From Gemmatimonadaceae bacterium (lineage in GTDB: Bacteria; Gemmatimonadota; Gemmatimonadetes; Gemmatimonadales; Gemmatimonadaceae): a DNA stretch of 64,000 bases. The DNA is taken from the NCBI GenBank assembly GCA_036504815.1, contig DASXUN010000012.1, forward strand, positions 310,001 through 374,000. Direction: 5' to 3'. Under the pieces are notes generated by a model that saw only the letters and a program-made list of their open reading frames with translations, made no database searches and had not been told where the DNA came from. The stretch's first letter is position 1. Every line of letters begins with the position of its first letter. A program made the translations under genes and the position numbers. Shown here one piece after another: positions 7,683 to 17,085 of this stretch.

Positions 7683-8507
7683 CTACGGTTCCCGGCGCGC
7701 GAGCAGCAGCATCTCGCTCGAGCGGCGGCTGATGGCGCGATCGGTGAAACTGTCGAACGCCTGCTCGACGATCAACCCCGCCGCGCGCATCATCTCCGAC
7801 AACTGGGACGGCGTGTACAGCCGAATGCGATGCGTGCGATCCTCGTGGACCTGCGGTCCCCGCCAATTTGACTCGACGGTCAAGAACCCGGTCAGCGGGT
7901 CGAAGTGGCGCTCCTGCGCCACCAGCGTCCCGTCGGCCGTCGTCCACCAGTCGCGCGAGACGAACTTGGCCATCACCCCATCGCGATCGCCGCCGTGCCA
8001 GACCAGCACGCCACCGGGCTTGAGCACGCGCGCGAACTCCTGGAGCACGCGCGCATCGTCGGCGGCGTCGGCAAAGAACCCGAAGCTCGTGAAGAGATTG
8101 ACGACCGCATCGAATCGCCCCGTCCATCCGGCTGGCAGGCGCCGCATATCGGCGCGGCGATACCGCAGCGTGCGTCCCGTGCCCCGCTCGCGGGCCCTGG
8201 CGAGCAGCGGCGCCGAGTAGTCGACGCCATCGACGTCGAACCCGGCCTCCGCCAGCAGGTGCGCGTGCCGCCCCTGTCCGCACGGGCAGTCGAGCACGCG
8301 CGCCCCCGACGGGAGGCCCAGCAACTCCAGCAGCCGCGCCACCTGATGGCGGTCCTCCTCGAGGCTGAAGAGGGGTTCGTACTCCCGGAGGTACCCGGCA
8401 TCGAAATAGCGCTGCCACCAATCAGTGATGGCGGATGGCTGAGGGCGGATGGCAGACGGTTGGTCCGCCTTCTGCCCTCTGCCATCCGCCATCACTCGCT
8501 TCCGCAT
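7683..8507 (-). CDS. SAM-dependent methyltransferase (class I), N-terminus built from a palindromic element
   Basis: Class I methyltransferase with SAM motif I VLDCPCGQGRHAHLLAE, the acidic motif II VDGVDYSA, and VVNLFTSFGFF. The substrate is unknown. The fold starts around ITDWWQRYFDAGYL (residue about 27). The first 25-30 residues are encoded by a 73-bp inverted-repeat element (8424-8496) rich in Gly, Gln, Pro and Ala. The ATG at 8507 overlaps the TGA of the mutase gene (TGATG), giving coupled translation in frame. If the element is a later insertion, it supplied the present start region while the original start codon was lost. Confidence 0.82.
   Translation of the reverse strand: MRKRVMADGRGQKADQPSAIRPQPSAITDWWQRYFDAGYLREYEPLFSLEEDRHQVARLLELLGLPSGARVLDCPCGQGRHAHLLAEAGFDVDGVDYSAPLLARARERGTGRTLRYRRADMRRLPAGWTGRFDAVVNLFTSFGFFADAADDARVLQEFARVLKPGGVLVWHGGDRDGVMAKFVSRDWWTTADGTLVAQERHFDPLTGFLTVESNWRGPQVHEDRTHRIRLYTPSQLSEMMRAAGLIVEQAFDSFTDRAISRRSSEMLLLARREP
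8424..8496. repeat. Palindromic element inside the 5' end of the methyltransferase ORF
   Basis: Perfect 16-bp inverted arms (8424-8439 and 8481-8496; left arm AGTGATGGCGGATGGC) enclose further imperfectly matched copies of a GGCNGANG-type heptad (ggcggat, ggcagac, ctgccct). Total length is 73 bp. The base pattern (purine-rich heptads on one arm, pyrimidine-rich on the other) is unlike the codon-biased sequence around it and suggests a REP-like element. I noticed no second copy in the window. Confidence 0.7.
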
Positions 8508-10198
8508 CAGAAGAAAACCGGTTCCCGATACGCCCCGAACACGTCCTCGAGCGCGGCCCGAATCTCGTACAGCGTCGCATAGGCCCGCGCGCAGTCGAGG
8601 ATGTACGGCACGGTGTTCTCGCTGCCGCGCGCCGCCGTGCGGAGCGCGTCCAGCCGCTGCTGCACGAGCCCGTTGTCACGCGTCGTGCGCAGCGTGGCGA
8701 GCCGCGCGGCCTGTTCCTTCGCGGACGACTCGTCAATCTTGAGCAGCGGGATCGTGAGCGTCTCGTCGGTCGTGAATTCGTTGACGCCGACCACGAGCTT
8801 GCGGCGCTGCTCGATCTCCCACTGCTGCCGCGCCGCGCTCTCGGCGATGCGCTTCTGGAACCAGCCGTCCTCGAGCCCGCGCACCACGCCGCCCTGCTCG
8901 TGGATCTGCTCGAACAACTGCTCGGCCTCGCGTTCCATGTCGTCGGTGAGCTTCTCCACGTAGTACGAGCCGCCCAGCGGGTCGATGACCGAGGCGACGC
9001 CCGTCTCGTACGCCATCACCTGCTGCGTGCGCAGGGCCACCTCCACCGCGTGCTCGGTGGGCAGCGCCAGCGTCTCGTCCATGGAGTTCGTGTGCAGCGA
9101 CTGCGTGCCGCCCATCACCGCCGCCAGCGCCTGATAGGCGACGCGCACGACGTTGTTCATCGGCTGCTGCGCCGTGAGCGTCACGCCGGCCGTCTGCGAG
9201 TGGAAGCGCATCACCCAACTGCGCGGATTCCGGGCGCCGTACCGGTCGCGCATGTGCCGCGCCCAGATGCGGCGCGCCGCGCGCAGCTTGGCGATCTCCT
9301 CGAAGAAGTCGTTGTGGATGTCCCAGAAGAACGACAGCCGCGGCGCAAACTCGTCGACGTCGAGGCCGCGGGCGATGCCGCGTTCCACGTACGTGAAACC
9401 GTCGGCGAGGGTAAAGGCCAGCTCCTGCGCCGCGGTCGCCCCCGCCTCGCGGATGTGATAGCCGGAGATGGAGACCGTGTTCCACTGCGGCGCGTGGGTG
9501 GCGCCCCATTCGAAACAGTCCACGATCAGGCGCAGCGCGGGCTCAATGGGGAAGCACCACGCATGCTGCGCCATGTACTCCTTGAGGATGTCGTTCTGGA
9601 TCGTCCCGCGCAGCTTCTCGGACGAGACCCCCTGCTTTTCGGCGGCGGCGATGTAGAAGCACCACAGGATGATCGCCGGCCCGTTGATCGTCATCGACGT
9701 GGAGACCTGGTCGAGCGGAATGCCGTCGAACAGCGTCTCCATGTCGGCCAGCGAGCTGATGGCCACGCCGCACTTCCCCACCTCGCCCTCCGACCGCGGG
9801 TGATCGGAGTCGTAGCCCATCAGCGTCGGGAAGTCGAACGCGACCGAGAGGCCGGTCGTCCCGCGGCCGAGCAGGAACTTGTAGCGCTGGTTGGTCTCGA
9901 ACGCGGAGCCGAAGCCGGCGAACTGGCGCATCGTCCAGAGCTTGCCCCGGTAGCCCGTCGGGTGAATGCCGCGCGTGAAGGGAAACTCGCCCGGCACCTC
10001 GAACGCGGTGCCGCCGGACCCCTCGAGGTCGAGCGCCGTGTACAGCGGCGCCACCTCACGGGCGGAATTCGTCCAGGCGAGGTCGCGCTTGTCGCCCTTC
10101 GCGTAGCGGGCCTGCCAGCGGGCCACCTCGGCGCGCAGCCGCTCCAGCTCGGCACGCATGGCATCGAGCGAGGATTCGAGATCGGACGGCATGGTCAT
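8507..10198 (-). CDS. Acyl-CoA mutase large subunit (methylmalonyl/isobutyryl-CoA mutase family)
   Basis: 563-residue catalytic TIM barrel of the B12-dependent mutases, without a B12 domain. Clear family blocks are [22 protein letters not shown] (75-96), [19 protein letters not shown] and [19 protein letters not shown]. In methylmalonyl-CoA mutase an Arg (R207 in Propionibacterium) binds the substrate carboxylate; the aligned residue here is Gln211 ([12 protein letters not shown]), as in isobutyryl-CoA mutases. The Tyr89 position appears to be His79. The substrate is therefore probably not methylmalonyl-CoA. It overlaps meaB (ATGA) and the methyltransferase (TGATG). It needs the separate B12 subunit, for which 1351-1764 is the candidate. 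Confidence 0.9.
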   Translation of the reverse strand: MTMPSDLESSLDAMRAELERLRAEVARWQARYAKGDKRDLAWTNSAREVAPLYTALDLEGSGGTAFEVPGEFPFTRGIHPTGYRGKLWTMRQFAGFGSAFETNQRYKFLLGRGTTGLSVAFDFPTLMGYDSDHPRSEGEVGKCGVAISSLADMETLFDGIPLDQVSTSMTINGPAIILWCFYIAAAEKQGVSSEKLRGTIQNDILKEYMAQHAWCFPIEPALRLIVDCFEWGATHAPQWNTVSISGYHIREAGATAAQELAFTLADGFTYVERGIARGLDVDEFAPRLSFFWDIHNDFFEEIAKLRAARRIWARHMRDRYGARNPRSWVMRFHSQTAGVTLTAQQPMNNVVRVAYQALAAVMGGTQSLHTNSMDETLALPTEHAVEVALRTQQVMAYETGVASVIDPLGGSYYVEKLTDDMEREAEQLFEQIHEQGGVVRGLEDGWFQKRIAESAARQQWEIEQRRKLVVGVNEFTTDETLTIPLLKIDESSAKEQAARLATLRTTRDNGLVQQRLDALRTAARGSENTVPYILDCARAYATLYEIRAALEDVFGAYREPVFF

Positions 10199-11289
10199 GC
10201 GGTTTCTCCGGTCATCAGGGGGCCGCTCTGGCGCAGCAACTCGTCGGCCACGGCATAGGGCGTCGTGCGTCCCGTCGCGAGGTCGGCCACCTGCGCGTCG
10301 ATCCAGGCATTGGTCGCTGCATCGTTCCAGAGCCGCCGGGCAAGCCGCTGGAAGACGACGTCCTTCACGCGTTCCCGCAGGCGCGCCCGTCGGCGCACGT
10401 CAAGTTCTCCGCTCCGTTCAAGATAGGCGAAGTGCGCGTCCAGTGCGGCCAGCATCTCGGGGAGCCCCTCCCCCGTCGTGCCCACGGCGCGCAACACCGG
10501 CTGGCTCCACGTTTCGGCGTCGCCGGTCTCCACGACCGCCTCCGTCGCGGGCCGCCGGCCGAGCGAGCGCAGGTCGACGCCATGGCGCGCCGGGACGTTC
10601 TTCATCAGGTGCCCGCCGCGCAGGCCGAGCATCAGGTCGATGTCGTTGCGCAGGCGGTCCGCGCCCGGACGGTCGGCCTTGTTCACCACGAACACATCGG
10701 CAATTTCCATCAGGCCGGCCTTCAGGGTCTGGATCGAATCACCGGCCTCGGGAACCAGCACCAGCAGCGAGGTGTCGGCCGTGCGCGCGATGTCGAGCTC
10801 GCTCTGACCGACCCCCACCGTCTCGATGAGAATGCGATCGAGGCCAAAGGCGTCGAGCACGTCGCAGACTTCGCGCGTGGCGCCGGCGAGCCCGCCGAGC
10901 GAACCGCGCGTGGCCATCGATCTGATGAAGACGCCGGCATCGAGCGCCACCGACTCCATGCGCACCCGGTCGCCGAGCAGCGCGCCGCCCGAGAACGGTG
11001 ACGTCGGATCGACGGCAACGATGCCCACGGTGTGTCCCTGTTCCCGCCACGCGGCGGCAATCCGCGAGGTGAGCGTGCTCTTTCCCGCCCCTGGCGGGCC
11101 GGTGAGGCCGATGCGGCGCGCCCGTCCCACCCTCGAGTGCAGCGCGGCCAGCAGCAGATCGGCGCCGGCGCGGCGGTCCTCGACCATCGACACCGCGCGC
11201 GCGAGCGCGGCCTTGCGCCCCGCCGCAAAGTCGGCGAGCAGCGTATGCAGCGCGCGCGGCGCGGCGGCCGGCAGCTGCGGCTCGCTCAC
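10195..11289 (-). CDS. meaB: MeaB/ArgK-type G3E GTPase, mutase chaperone
   Basis: 364-residue P-loop GTPase that guards B12 loading and repair of acyl-CoA mutases. Walker A is [12 protein letters not shown], with [21 protein letters not shown], the ETVGVGQSE switch and the NKAD guanine-specificity motif. It is encoded directly upstream of the mutase with an ATGA overlap, the usual partnership. The start is GTG 11289, overlapping the TGA of the CorC-like gene (GTGA). Confidence 0.95.
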   Translation of the reverse strand: MSEPQLPAAAPRALHTLLADFAAGRKAALARAVSMVEDRRAGADLLLAALHSRVGRARRIGLTGPPGAGKSTLTSRIAAAWREQGHTVGIVAVDPTSPFSGGALLGDRVRMESVALDAGVFIRSMATRGSLGGLAGATREVCDVLDAFGLDRILIETVGVGQSELDIARTADTSLLVLVPEAGDSIQTLKAGLMEIADVFVVNKADRPGADRLRNDIDLMLGLRGGHLMKNVPARHGVDLRSLGRRPATEAVVETGDAETWSQPVLRAVGTTGEGLPEMLAALDAHFAYLERSGELDVRRRARLRERVKDVVFQRLARRLWNDAATNAWIDAQVADLATGRTTPYAVADELLRQSGPLMTGETA

Positions 11290-12245
11290 GCGCCCTCCGG
11301 GGCGGCGGTGTCGTCGTGCTCGTCGTGAATGTCGCCCACGAGTTCCTCCACGAGGTCCTCCAGCGTCGCCAGGCCCAGCGTCCGCCCTGACGCATCGCGC
11401 ACGATCGCCAGATGGCGCCGTTCGCGCAACATGATGCGCATCAGGTCGATGCAGGGAAGGTCCGGGGCCGCGAAGGTGACGCGCCGAATGCGCGCCACCG
11501 GATTGGCGGGACGCTCCAGCACGTCAAAGGAGTGCACCATGCCGAGCACCCGGTCGAGGTCGCCATCGATGACGGGAATGCGCGACAGCGCCGTGCGTGC
11601 CACCAGGCGCGCGATCTCGCCGGCGGGGGTCGACCGGTCCACCGCGACGATGCGCTCGCGCGGCGTCATCACGTCGCGCACGCGCTTGACCCCGAACTCG
11701 ACCACGCCGCTGATGATCGCGCTTTCGTCCGCCTCGCCAACGCCCTCGAGTTCCCCCTCCCGCAGCAGGTCCCCGAGCGCGTTGCGCGTCTCGTCGTCGG
11801 GCGCCGGGGCCGACGGCGCGAGCCGCCGCGCCACCCACTCCGCAAAGGCAAGCACCGGTGACACCAACAGACCGAGCGCGTGCAGGCCGGGGAGCAGGAT
11901 TGGAATCAGCGCCATCCCCCAGCGCCGCGCGATGGCGCGCGGCACGGACTGTCCCACCACGAGCAACAGCAGCGCCGAGAGGGCGAGCGTGCGGACGAGC
12001 GCCATCCCGGACGACGCGTTCGATGCCGCGACCACCCCGATGGCCATTGTCAGGGCCGCGATGCCGGTGCCGGCGACGAGCAGCAGCCGCGACGGACGGG
12101 TGACGAAGATGTCGCCGGCCGCCGTTCCGGCGAGCTTGTGCTCCACCCAGTGCCGCAGCCAGATGCGGCTCACGGTGCGCACCGCGGTGGCGGCCATCGT
12201 GAGCCAGGCGACGAGCAGGACGAGGAAGAGGATGACGCCGTTCAT
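11286..12245 (-). CDS. CorC/HlyC-type CBS-domain membrane protein (second of a pair)
   Basis: 319 aa. The N-terminal membrane region (DUF21-like, about four hydrophobic segments over residues 1-130) is followed by a CBS pair (from DVMTPRERIVAVDRSTPAGEIARLV to LGLATLEDLVEELVGDI). The C-terminal CorC_HlyC nucleotide-like domain of longer members is missing, as the protein ends right after CBS2. This family is linked to Mg2+/Co2+ efflux or CorA function. It overlaps its paralogue upstream (ATGA) and meaB downstream (GTGA). The pairing resembles a heteromeric transporter (inference). Confidence 0.85.
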   Translation of the reverse strand: MNGVILFLVLLVAWLTMAATAVRTVSRIWLRHWVEHKLAGTAAGDIFVTRPSRLLLVAGTGIAALTMAIGVVAASNASSGMALVRTLALSALLLLVVGQSVPRAIARRWGMALIPILLPGLHALGLLVSPVLAFAEWVARRLAPSAPAPDDETRNALGDLLREGELEGVGEADESAIISGVVEFGVKRVRDVMTPRERIVAVDRSTPAGEIARLVARTALSRIPVIDGDLDRVLGMVHSFDVLERPANPVARIRRVTFAAPDLPCIDLMRIMLRERRHLAIVRDASGRTLGLATLEDLVEELVGDIHDEHDDTAAPEGA

Positions 12246-13474
12246 TCCCCCGCCTCCGGCGGCGCGTCGGCGAGCCGTTCGAAGTAGACGCGCTCCACGC
12301 GGCGCCCGCGCATCCGCTCGACCACGACCCGGAAGCCGGCCACCTCGAGGTCCTCGCCGGGCTCCGGCACGCCGTCGAACAGCTCGTAGACGAGCCCGCC
12401 AACCGTCGTCACGTCCTCGCGACGAAAGTCGTGATCCGTGAGCGTCGACAATGCGTCGAGCGTCACGTGCGCCGACAGCCAGAACTTGTTCGCCCCTTCG
12501 CGAACGACCTCGTCCACTTCCTCCGCGTCATTCTCGTCGCGAATCTCGCCGACGATCACCTCCAGCACGTCCTCGAGGGTCACGAGGCCGGCGATGCCGC
12601 CGAACTCATCGACCACCAGCGCGATGTGCCGATGGTTCAGCCGGAAGTCGCGCAGCTGCGCGTCCACCGTGTTGGTGAGCGGAATGAACCAGGCGGGACG
12701 GACCAGCGACTGCCATCCGGCCGCCGGTTCCTCGTCGTCGAGCACCGCATCGAGCAGGTCCTTCGCGTACAGCACCCCCTCGACCTCATCCAGGTCCTCG
12801 CCGTACACGACGAGCCGCGAGTGCCGAGCGCTGCGCACCTTGGCCACCACGTCGGACCATCGCGCGGTGCGCTCGATGCCAATGATGTCCACGCGCGGCA
12901 CCATGATGTCTTTCACCGCGGTATCGCCGAGCGCGAAGACACCCGTCAGCAGGCGCTGTCCCGCGTCACCGGCGTCGGCATCGGCGACTTCCGCCGCCAC
13001 GACCTCGCGGAAACGCTCGACGTCCGCGTCCCGCGCCTCCTCCTCATTCCGCCGCGGCACGAACAGCGCGAGCACCCGGTCGCACCACGCGCCGAACGTG
13101 ACGGCCGGACTCAGCAAGGCGGAGGCGGTGCGGGCCACCGGGGCGAGCTGGTGCAGCGCTCGGAGGGCGAGCATGTCGCCGAAGGCCCGCGCCGCGCTTT
13201 CGGACACCGCCACCGTCAGCGCCGCGACGATGATGGCGATGACGACGCCCATCTCCGGCCCGACGGCCACGGCGATCGCCGCGCCCGCGCCCAGCTGCAT
13301 GAGGATGCGGCCGAATGCAAGCGCCCGGTGCACCGACTCGCGCTCGGCCAGCAGGCGCGTCACCGGATCGCCGGCGGGCACTTCGTCGCGATCGATGGTA
13401 AGCAGCGCCCCATCCGTCGCGGCGCACATCGCCGCGACCAGCACCAGCAGCCCGGCGAGCGCCGCGGCGATCAC
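12242..13474 (-). CDS. CorC/HlyC-type CBS-domain membrane protein (first of a pair)
   Basis: About 410 aa from GTG 13474. N-terminal membrane part (VIAAALAGLLVLVAAMCAATDGALL and later helices), CBS pair (DIMVPRVDIIGIERTARWSDVVAKV to GGIAGLVTLEDVLEVIVGEI) and the C-terminal CorC_HlyC domain (FWLSAHVTLDALSTL to VEVAGF-type ending). This full-length architecture is that of hemolysin-C/CorC-like proteins. The GTG overlaps the ybeY stop (GTGA); the upstream in-frame start at 13531 would overlap ybeY by 61 bases and is less likely. Probable role: divalent cation homeostasis. Confidence 0.87.
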   Translation of the reverse strand: MIAAALAGLLVLVAAMCAATDGALLTIDRDEVPAGDPVTRLLAERESVHRALAFGRILMQLGAGAAIAVAVGPEMGVVIAIIVAALTVAVSESAARAFGDMLALRALHQLAPVARTASALLSPAVTFGAWCDRVLALFVPRRNEEEARDADVERFREVVAAEVADADAGDAGQRLLTGVFALGDTAVKDIMVPRVDIIGIERTARWSDVVAKVRSARHSRLVVYGEDLDEVEGVLYAKDLLDAVLDDEEPAAGWQSLVRPAWFIPLTNTVDAQLRDFRLNHRHIALVVDEFGGIAGLVTLEDVLEVIVGEIRDENDAEEVDEVVREGANKFWLSAHVTLDALSTLTDHDFRREDVTTVGGLVYELFDGVPEPGEDLEVAGFRVVVERMRGRRVERVYFERLADAPPEAGE

Positions 13475-13950
13475 GCCGCGCGTGCCTGACGGCGGAGCAC
13501 GCTCGCGAGCAGGCGTTCCTGACGCCGCCACATCGGGGACGACTCGCGGTCACCCGTGTCCGGATGATCCCAACCCAGCACGTGCAGGGCGCCGTGCACG
13601 GCCAGCCGCAGCACTTCTTCACGCACGCCGCAGCCGGCGCGGGCCGCGTTGGCGCGGGCCACGGCTGGACAGATGTAGATATCACCGACCACGCCGGCGC
13701 CGGGCACGGGCGAGAACCCGAACGAAATGACATCCGTCGCCCCGGCGTGCCTTAGGTGCCGCTTGTTCAGCCGCGCCATCGCCGAAGGCGACAGGAGCGT
13801 CACCGCGATCAGGGCGTCGCGCACCCCCTCGGCGCGCAGCACCTCGCGCACCGCCGCGGCGATGCGCAGCCTCCCCACGGGCGCGCGCAGGCCTTCGCTC
13901 GTCACCCCGACGCGCAATGCGTCGCCGGCCGCCCGGCGCGTTCCGCTCAC
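13471..13950 (-). CDS. ybeY: Endoribonuclease YbeY (16S rRNA maturation)
   Basis: 159-residue UPF0054 metalloprotein involved in 16S rRNA 3'-end processing and ribosome quality control. The zinc-binding motif is HGALHVLGWDHP (H3xH5xH) near residue 120, preceded by the conserved TDVISFGF. The start is GTG 13950, overlapping the phoH stop (GTGA). The phoH-ybeY-CBS protein order is widely conserved in bacteria and supports all three assignments. Confidence 0.95.
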   Translation of the reverse strand: MSGTRRAAGDALRVGVTSEGLRAPVGRLRIAAAVREVLRAEGVRDALIAVTLLSPSAMARLNKRHLRHAGATDVISFGFSPVPGAGVVGDIYICPAVARANAARAGCGVREEVLRLAVHGALHVLGWDHPDTGDRESSPMWRRQERLLASVLRRQARAA

Positions 13951-14933
13951 GCGCCCTGCTCCGCGTCGGCCGCGTAGGCCTTGACGATCTCGCGCACGAG
14001 CCGGTGGCGGATCACATCGGCGTCGCTGAAGTAGTGGAACGCGATGCCGTCGATTCCCGGCAGGATGCGCTCCACCTGCGTGAGCCCACTGTCCGCCTTG
14101 TTCGGCAGGTCAACCTGCGTCTTGTCGCCGGTGATCACCGCGCGCGAATTCACGCCGAGCCGCGTCAGGAACATCTTCATCTGCAGGCTGGTGGCGTTCT
14201 GCGCCTCGTCGAGAATGACGAAGGCGTCGCCCAGCGTGCGGCCGCGCATGTACGCGAGCGGCGCGATCTCGATGATGCGTGTCTCCAGCGCGCGCTGCAT
14301 GCGCTCGGGCGGCATCATGTCCTCGAGGGCGTCGTACAGCGGCCGCAGGTACGGATCGACCTTGGCCTGCATGTCGCCCGGGAGGAAGCCCAGCGACTCA
14401 CCCGCCTCCACCGCCGGGCGCGCGAGCACAATGCGCCGCACGCGCTTGCGGGCGAGCATGTCGACCGCGGCGGCCACGGCCAGGTACGTCTTGCCCGTGC
14501 CGGCCGGGCCGATGCCGACCACGATGTCGCTCTCGAAGAGTGCGCGCAGGTACTGCGCCTGTCCCTGCGTCTTCGGCTGGATGATCTTCCGGACGCCCGG
14601 GAGCACGAGCCGCTCGGGCGCGCCTTCCCCGCTCCCCGGGCCTTCCATCGAGAACCGGAGGACGTCGTCGGCATCGAGGGCCATGCGTTGCCGGGCCGCG
14701 TCGAGCATGCGCTGCGCGACGCCAGCCGCCTTCTCCAGCGCCTCCGCCGGACCGGCGATCGTCATCGCATCGCCCCGCAGCGTCACGCGCACGGGATAGA
14801 TGCGCTGCAGCTCCGCCAGGTTCGCGTCACCGACGCCCGCCAGCAGCAGCAGGTCGGCCCCTTCGGTGGAAAGCTTCCGCACCTGGGCTTCGCCGGCATC
14901 CGGCGCGGTGCCGCGCGCCGTTGCGTCCGTCAC
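13947..14933 (-). CDS. PhoH-like P-loop ATPase
   Basis: 328 aa. An N-terminal region resembling the KH-like part of YbeZ is followed by the PhoH domain with Walker A GPAGTGKTYLA and Walker B FVILDEAQNAT. YbeZ-type PhoH proteins work with YbeY in RNA metabolism. The start is GTG 14933, overlapping the aspS stop (GTGA); upstream in-frame ATGs lie inside aspS. Confidence 0.93.
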   Translation of the reverse strand: MTDATARGTAPDAGEAQVRKLSTEGADLLLLAGVGDANLAELQRIYPVRVTLRGDAMTIAGPAEALEKAAGVAQRMLDAARQRMALDADDVLRFSMEGPGSGEGAPERLVLPGVRKIIQPKTQGQAQYLRALFESDIVVGIGPAGTGKTYLAVAAAVDMLARKRVRRIVLARPAVEAGESLGFLPGDMQAKVDPYLRPLYDALEDMMPPERMQRALETRIIEIAPLAYMRGRTLGDAFVILDEAQNATSLQMKMFLTRLGVNSRAVITGDKTQVDLPNKADSGLTQVERILPGIDGIAFHYFSDADVIRHRLVREIVKAYAADAEQGA

Positions 14934-16723
14934 TCTCCCTCCACGGTGGACCGCAGGTGCAGCTCGCGCAGGTCGTCCGACGGCACCGTGCTCGGCGCGT
15001 TCTCGAACAGCGCGCGCGCGGCCGTCGTCTTGGGGAAGGCAATGACATCGCGCAGCGAGCTGCCGTTCGAGAGCAGCATCGAGATGCGGTCGAAGCCGAA
15101 CGCGATGCCGCCGTGCGGCGGCGCGCCGGCGCGCAACCCTTCGAGCAGGAAGCCGAACCGGCGCTCCTGTTCCGCCTCGTCCCCAATGCCGAGGAGGGCG
15201 AACATCCGCGATTGCACGCGTGGATCCGAAGTGCGAATCGAGCCGCCGCCGAGTTCGAGCCCGTTGAGCACGCAGTCGTAGGCGAGGGCGCGCCACTTCT
15301 CCGGCGCGTCGGGATACGCCGCCATGTCGTCGGGATTGGCCGCCGTGAATGGGTGATGCACGGCGGAGAGGGCCCCGGTCGCCGGATCCTTGTCGAACAT
15401 CGGAAAATCGGTGACCCAGAGGAACCGGCGCGCCTGCTCATCCACGATGCCCAGCCGGCGCGCGCACTCCTGGCGCACGCGGTCCAGCGCCGGGCTGCCG
15501 ATGCGGTCACCCGCGGCCACGAGGAGCGCGAGGTCGCCGTCACCGAGCGCGAGCGCCGCCTCGGCGGCCGGCGTCAGGAACTTCGCCACCGGGCCTTCGA
15601 GCTTGCCGTCGGCCTTCTTGATGCGGAGCAGCCCGCCGGCGCCGGCCCCCTTGGCCACGGCTTCGAGTTCATCCACCTGCTTGCGACTCCAGGCCGCGCC
15701 GCCGGGCACCCGAATGCCACGCACCCGGCCGCCGTTCTCGATGGCCGTCCTGGTGACCACGAACTCCAGCGGCGCAAACGCCGCCGTGAAGTCGGTGACC
15801 TCGAGCCCGTACCGCAGGTCCGGGCGGTCGCAGCCGTAGCGCTCCATCGCATCGGCGTACGACATGCGCTCGAAGGGCGTGGGCACCTCGTGCCCCGCCG
15901 CGCGCCAGATGGCCGCGACCATCCCTTCCGACAGCGCGAAGATGTCCTCGCGACTGATGAAGGACGCCTCGATGTCGATCTGCGTGAACTCCGGCTGGCG
16001 ATCCTGCCGCAGGTCCTCGTCGCGGAAGCAGCGCGCGATCTGGAAGTAGCGATCGAATCCGCTGCACATGAACAGCTGCTTGTAGATCTGCGGCGACTGC
16101 GGGAGCGCGTAGAACTCGCCCGGATGCACGCGGCTCGGCACCAGGTAGTCGCGCGCGCCCTCCGGCGTCGGCTTGGTGAGGATCGGCGTCTCGAGTTCGA
16201 GGAAGCCGCGATCGCTCAGGTACTGCCGCGTCACCTGCAGCAGCCGGTGGCGCAGGATCAGGTTGGCCTGCAGCTCGGGACGGCGCAGGTCGAGATAGCG
16301 GTGGCGAAGCCGGAGGTCCTCCGCCGGCAGCTGATCGTTCTTGCCGCGGGCGACGGGAATGGCCGGGGTGACCGCGGGCCCCACGACGCGGATCGACGTG
16401 GCGCGCACTTCGATCTCCCCCGTCTCGAGATGCGGGTTGCGCATCTCCGCCGGTCGCGGCTCGACCACACCCTCCACCAGCACGACGGACTCCACACCCA
16501 CGGCTGCGGCATCGGCAATCGCCGCCGCGCTCGACCAGTCGGGGTTGAAGCTCACCTGCACGAGTCCCGCGCGGTCGCGCAGGTCAATGAAGACCAGGCC
16601 GCCGAGATTGCGTGAACGATGCACCCACCCGCCAAGCGTGACGGCGGTTCCGGCATGGGCGGCGCGCAGCGCCCCGCAATGATGCGTGCGCAGCGATGTG
16701 GCGAATACGTTCTCTTCGATCAA
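14930..16723 (-). CDS. aspS: Aspartyl-tRNA synthetase (bacterial type)
   Basis: 597-residue class II synthetase. OB-fold anticodon domain (GWVHRSRNLGGLVFIDLRDRAG), motif 2 (FRDEDLRQDRQPEFTQID) with the GAD insertion domain between motifs 2 and 3, and motif 3 (FGFDRISMLL) near the end. The start is TTG 16723, overlapping the VanZ-gene stop (TTGA). His35 in GWVHR aligns with His31 of Pseudomonas AspRS, a residue associated with non-discriminating (Asp/Asn) enzymes. If so, the cell would also need GatCAB to make Asn-tRNA; this point is tentative. Confidence 0.96.
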   Translation of the reverse strand: MIEENVFATSLRTHHCGALRAAHAGTAVTLGGWVHRSRNLGGLVFIDLRDRAGLVQVSFNPDWSSAAAIADAAAVGVESVVLVEGVVEPRPAEMRNPHLETGEIEVRATSIRVVGPAVTPAIPVARGKNDQLPAEDLRLRHRYLDLRRPELQANLILRHRLLQVTRQYLSDRGFLELETPILTKPTPEGARDYLVPSRVHPGEFYALPQSPQIYKQLFMCSGFDRYFQIARCFRDEDLRQDRQPEFTQIDIEASFISREDIFALSEGMVAAIWRAAGHEVPTPFERMSYADAMERYGCDRPDLRYGLEVTDFTAAFAPLEFVVTRTAIENGGRVRGIRVPGGAAWSRKQVDELEAVAKGAGAGGLLRIKKADGKLEGPVAKFLTPAAEAALALGDGDLALLVAAGDRIGSPALDRVRQECARRLGIVDEQARRFLWVTDFPMFDKDPATGALSAVHHPFTAANPDDMAAYPDAPEKWRALAYDCVLNGLELGGGSIRTSDPRVQSRMFALLGIGDEAEQERRFGFLLEGLRAGAPPHGGIAFGFDRISMLLSNGSSLRDVIAFPKTTAARALFENAPSTVPSDDLRELHLRSTVEGE

Positions 16724-17085
16724 CCCTGAAGCCCCCGGCGCCGCAGCGCCAACGCGGCGAACAGCGCGAGGCCAAGCATGGCCCCACCCGTGTCCGCCAA
16801 GAGATCCCCCAGTTCCATCGACCGGCTGGGGATGAAATGCTGCTGCCCCTCAGTGAACGCGCCAAAGAGCGCCGCGCCCACCGCCGCCGGCCACCGCACC
16901 CGGTGTTGCGCTGCCCGCGCCCACGCCGCCAGCGCGGCCAGCACCGCAAAGAGCGCCGCGTGCACGACCTTGTCGAACCCACCCCCCAGCCAACGCGGCG
17001 CGATGTCGGGTGGCGACGGCCAGAGCACGAGCACTTCGATGAGCACCGCCCACGCCACCACCCAACGCCATCGCCCGCGAATCAC
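16720..17085 (-). CDS. VanZ-family membrane protein
   Basis: 121-residue protein with about four hydrophobic segments and the family pattern DKVVHAALFAVLAAL followed by EGQQHFIPSRSMELGDLLADTGGAMLG. VanZ-like proteins are linked to teicoplanin resistance in enterococci, but most members have no known role. The start is GTG 17085 (GTGA overlap with the IIA gene); its stop overlaps the aspS TTG start. Confidence 0.85.
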   Translation of the reverse strand: MIRGRWRWVVAWAVLIEVLVLWPSPPDIAPRWLGGGFDKVVHAALFAVLAALAAWARAAQHRVRWPAAVGAALFGAFTEGQQHFIPSRSMELGDLLADTGGAMLGLALFAALALRRRGLQG

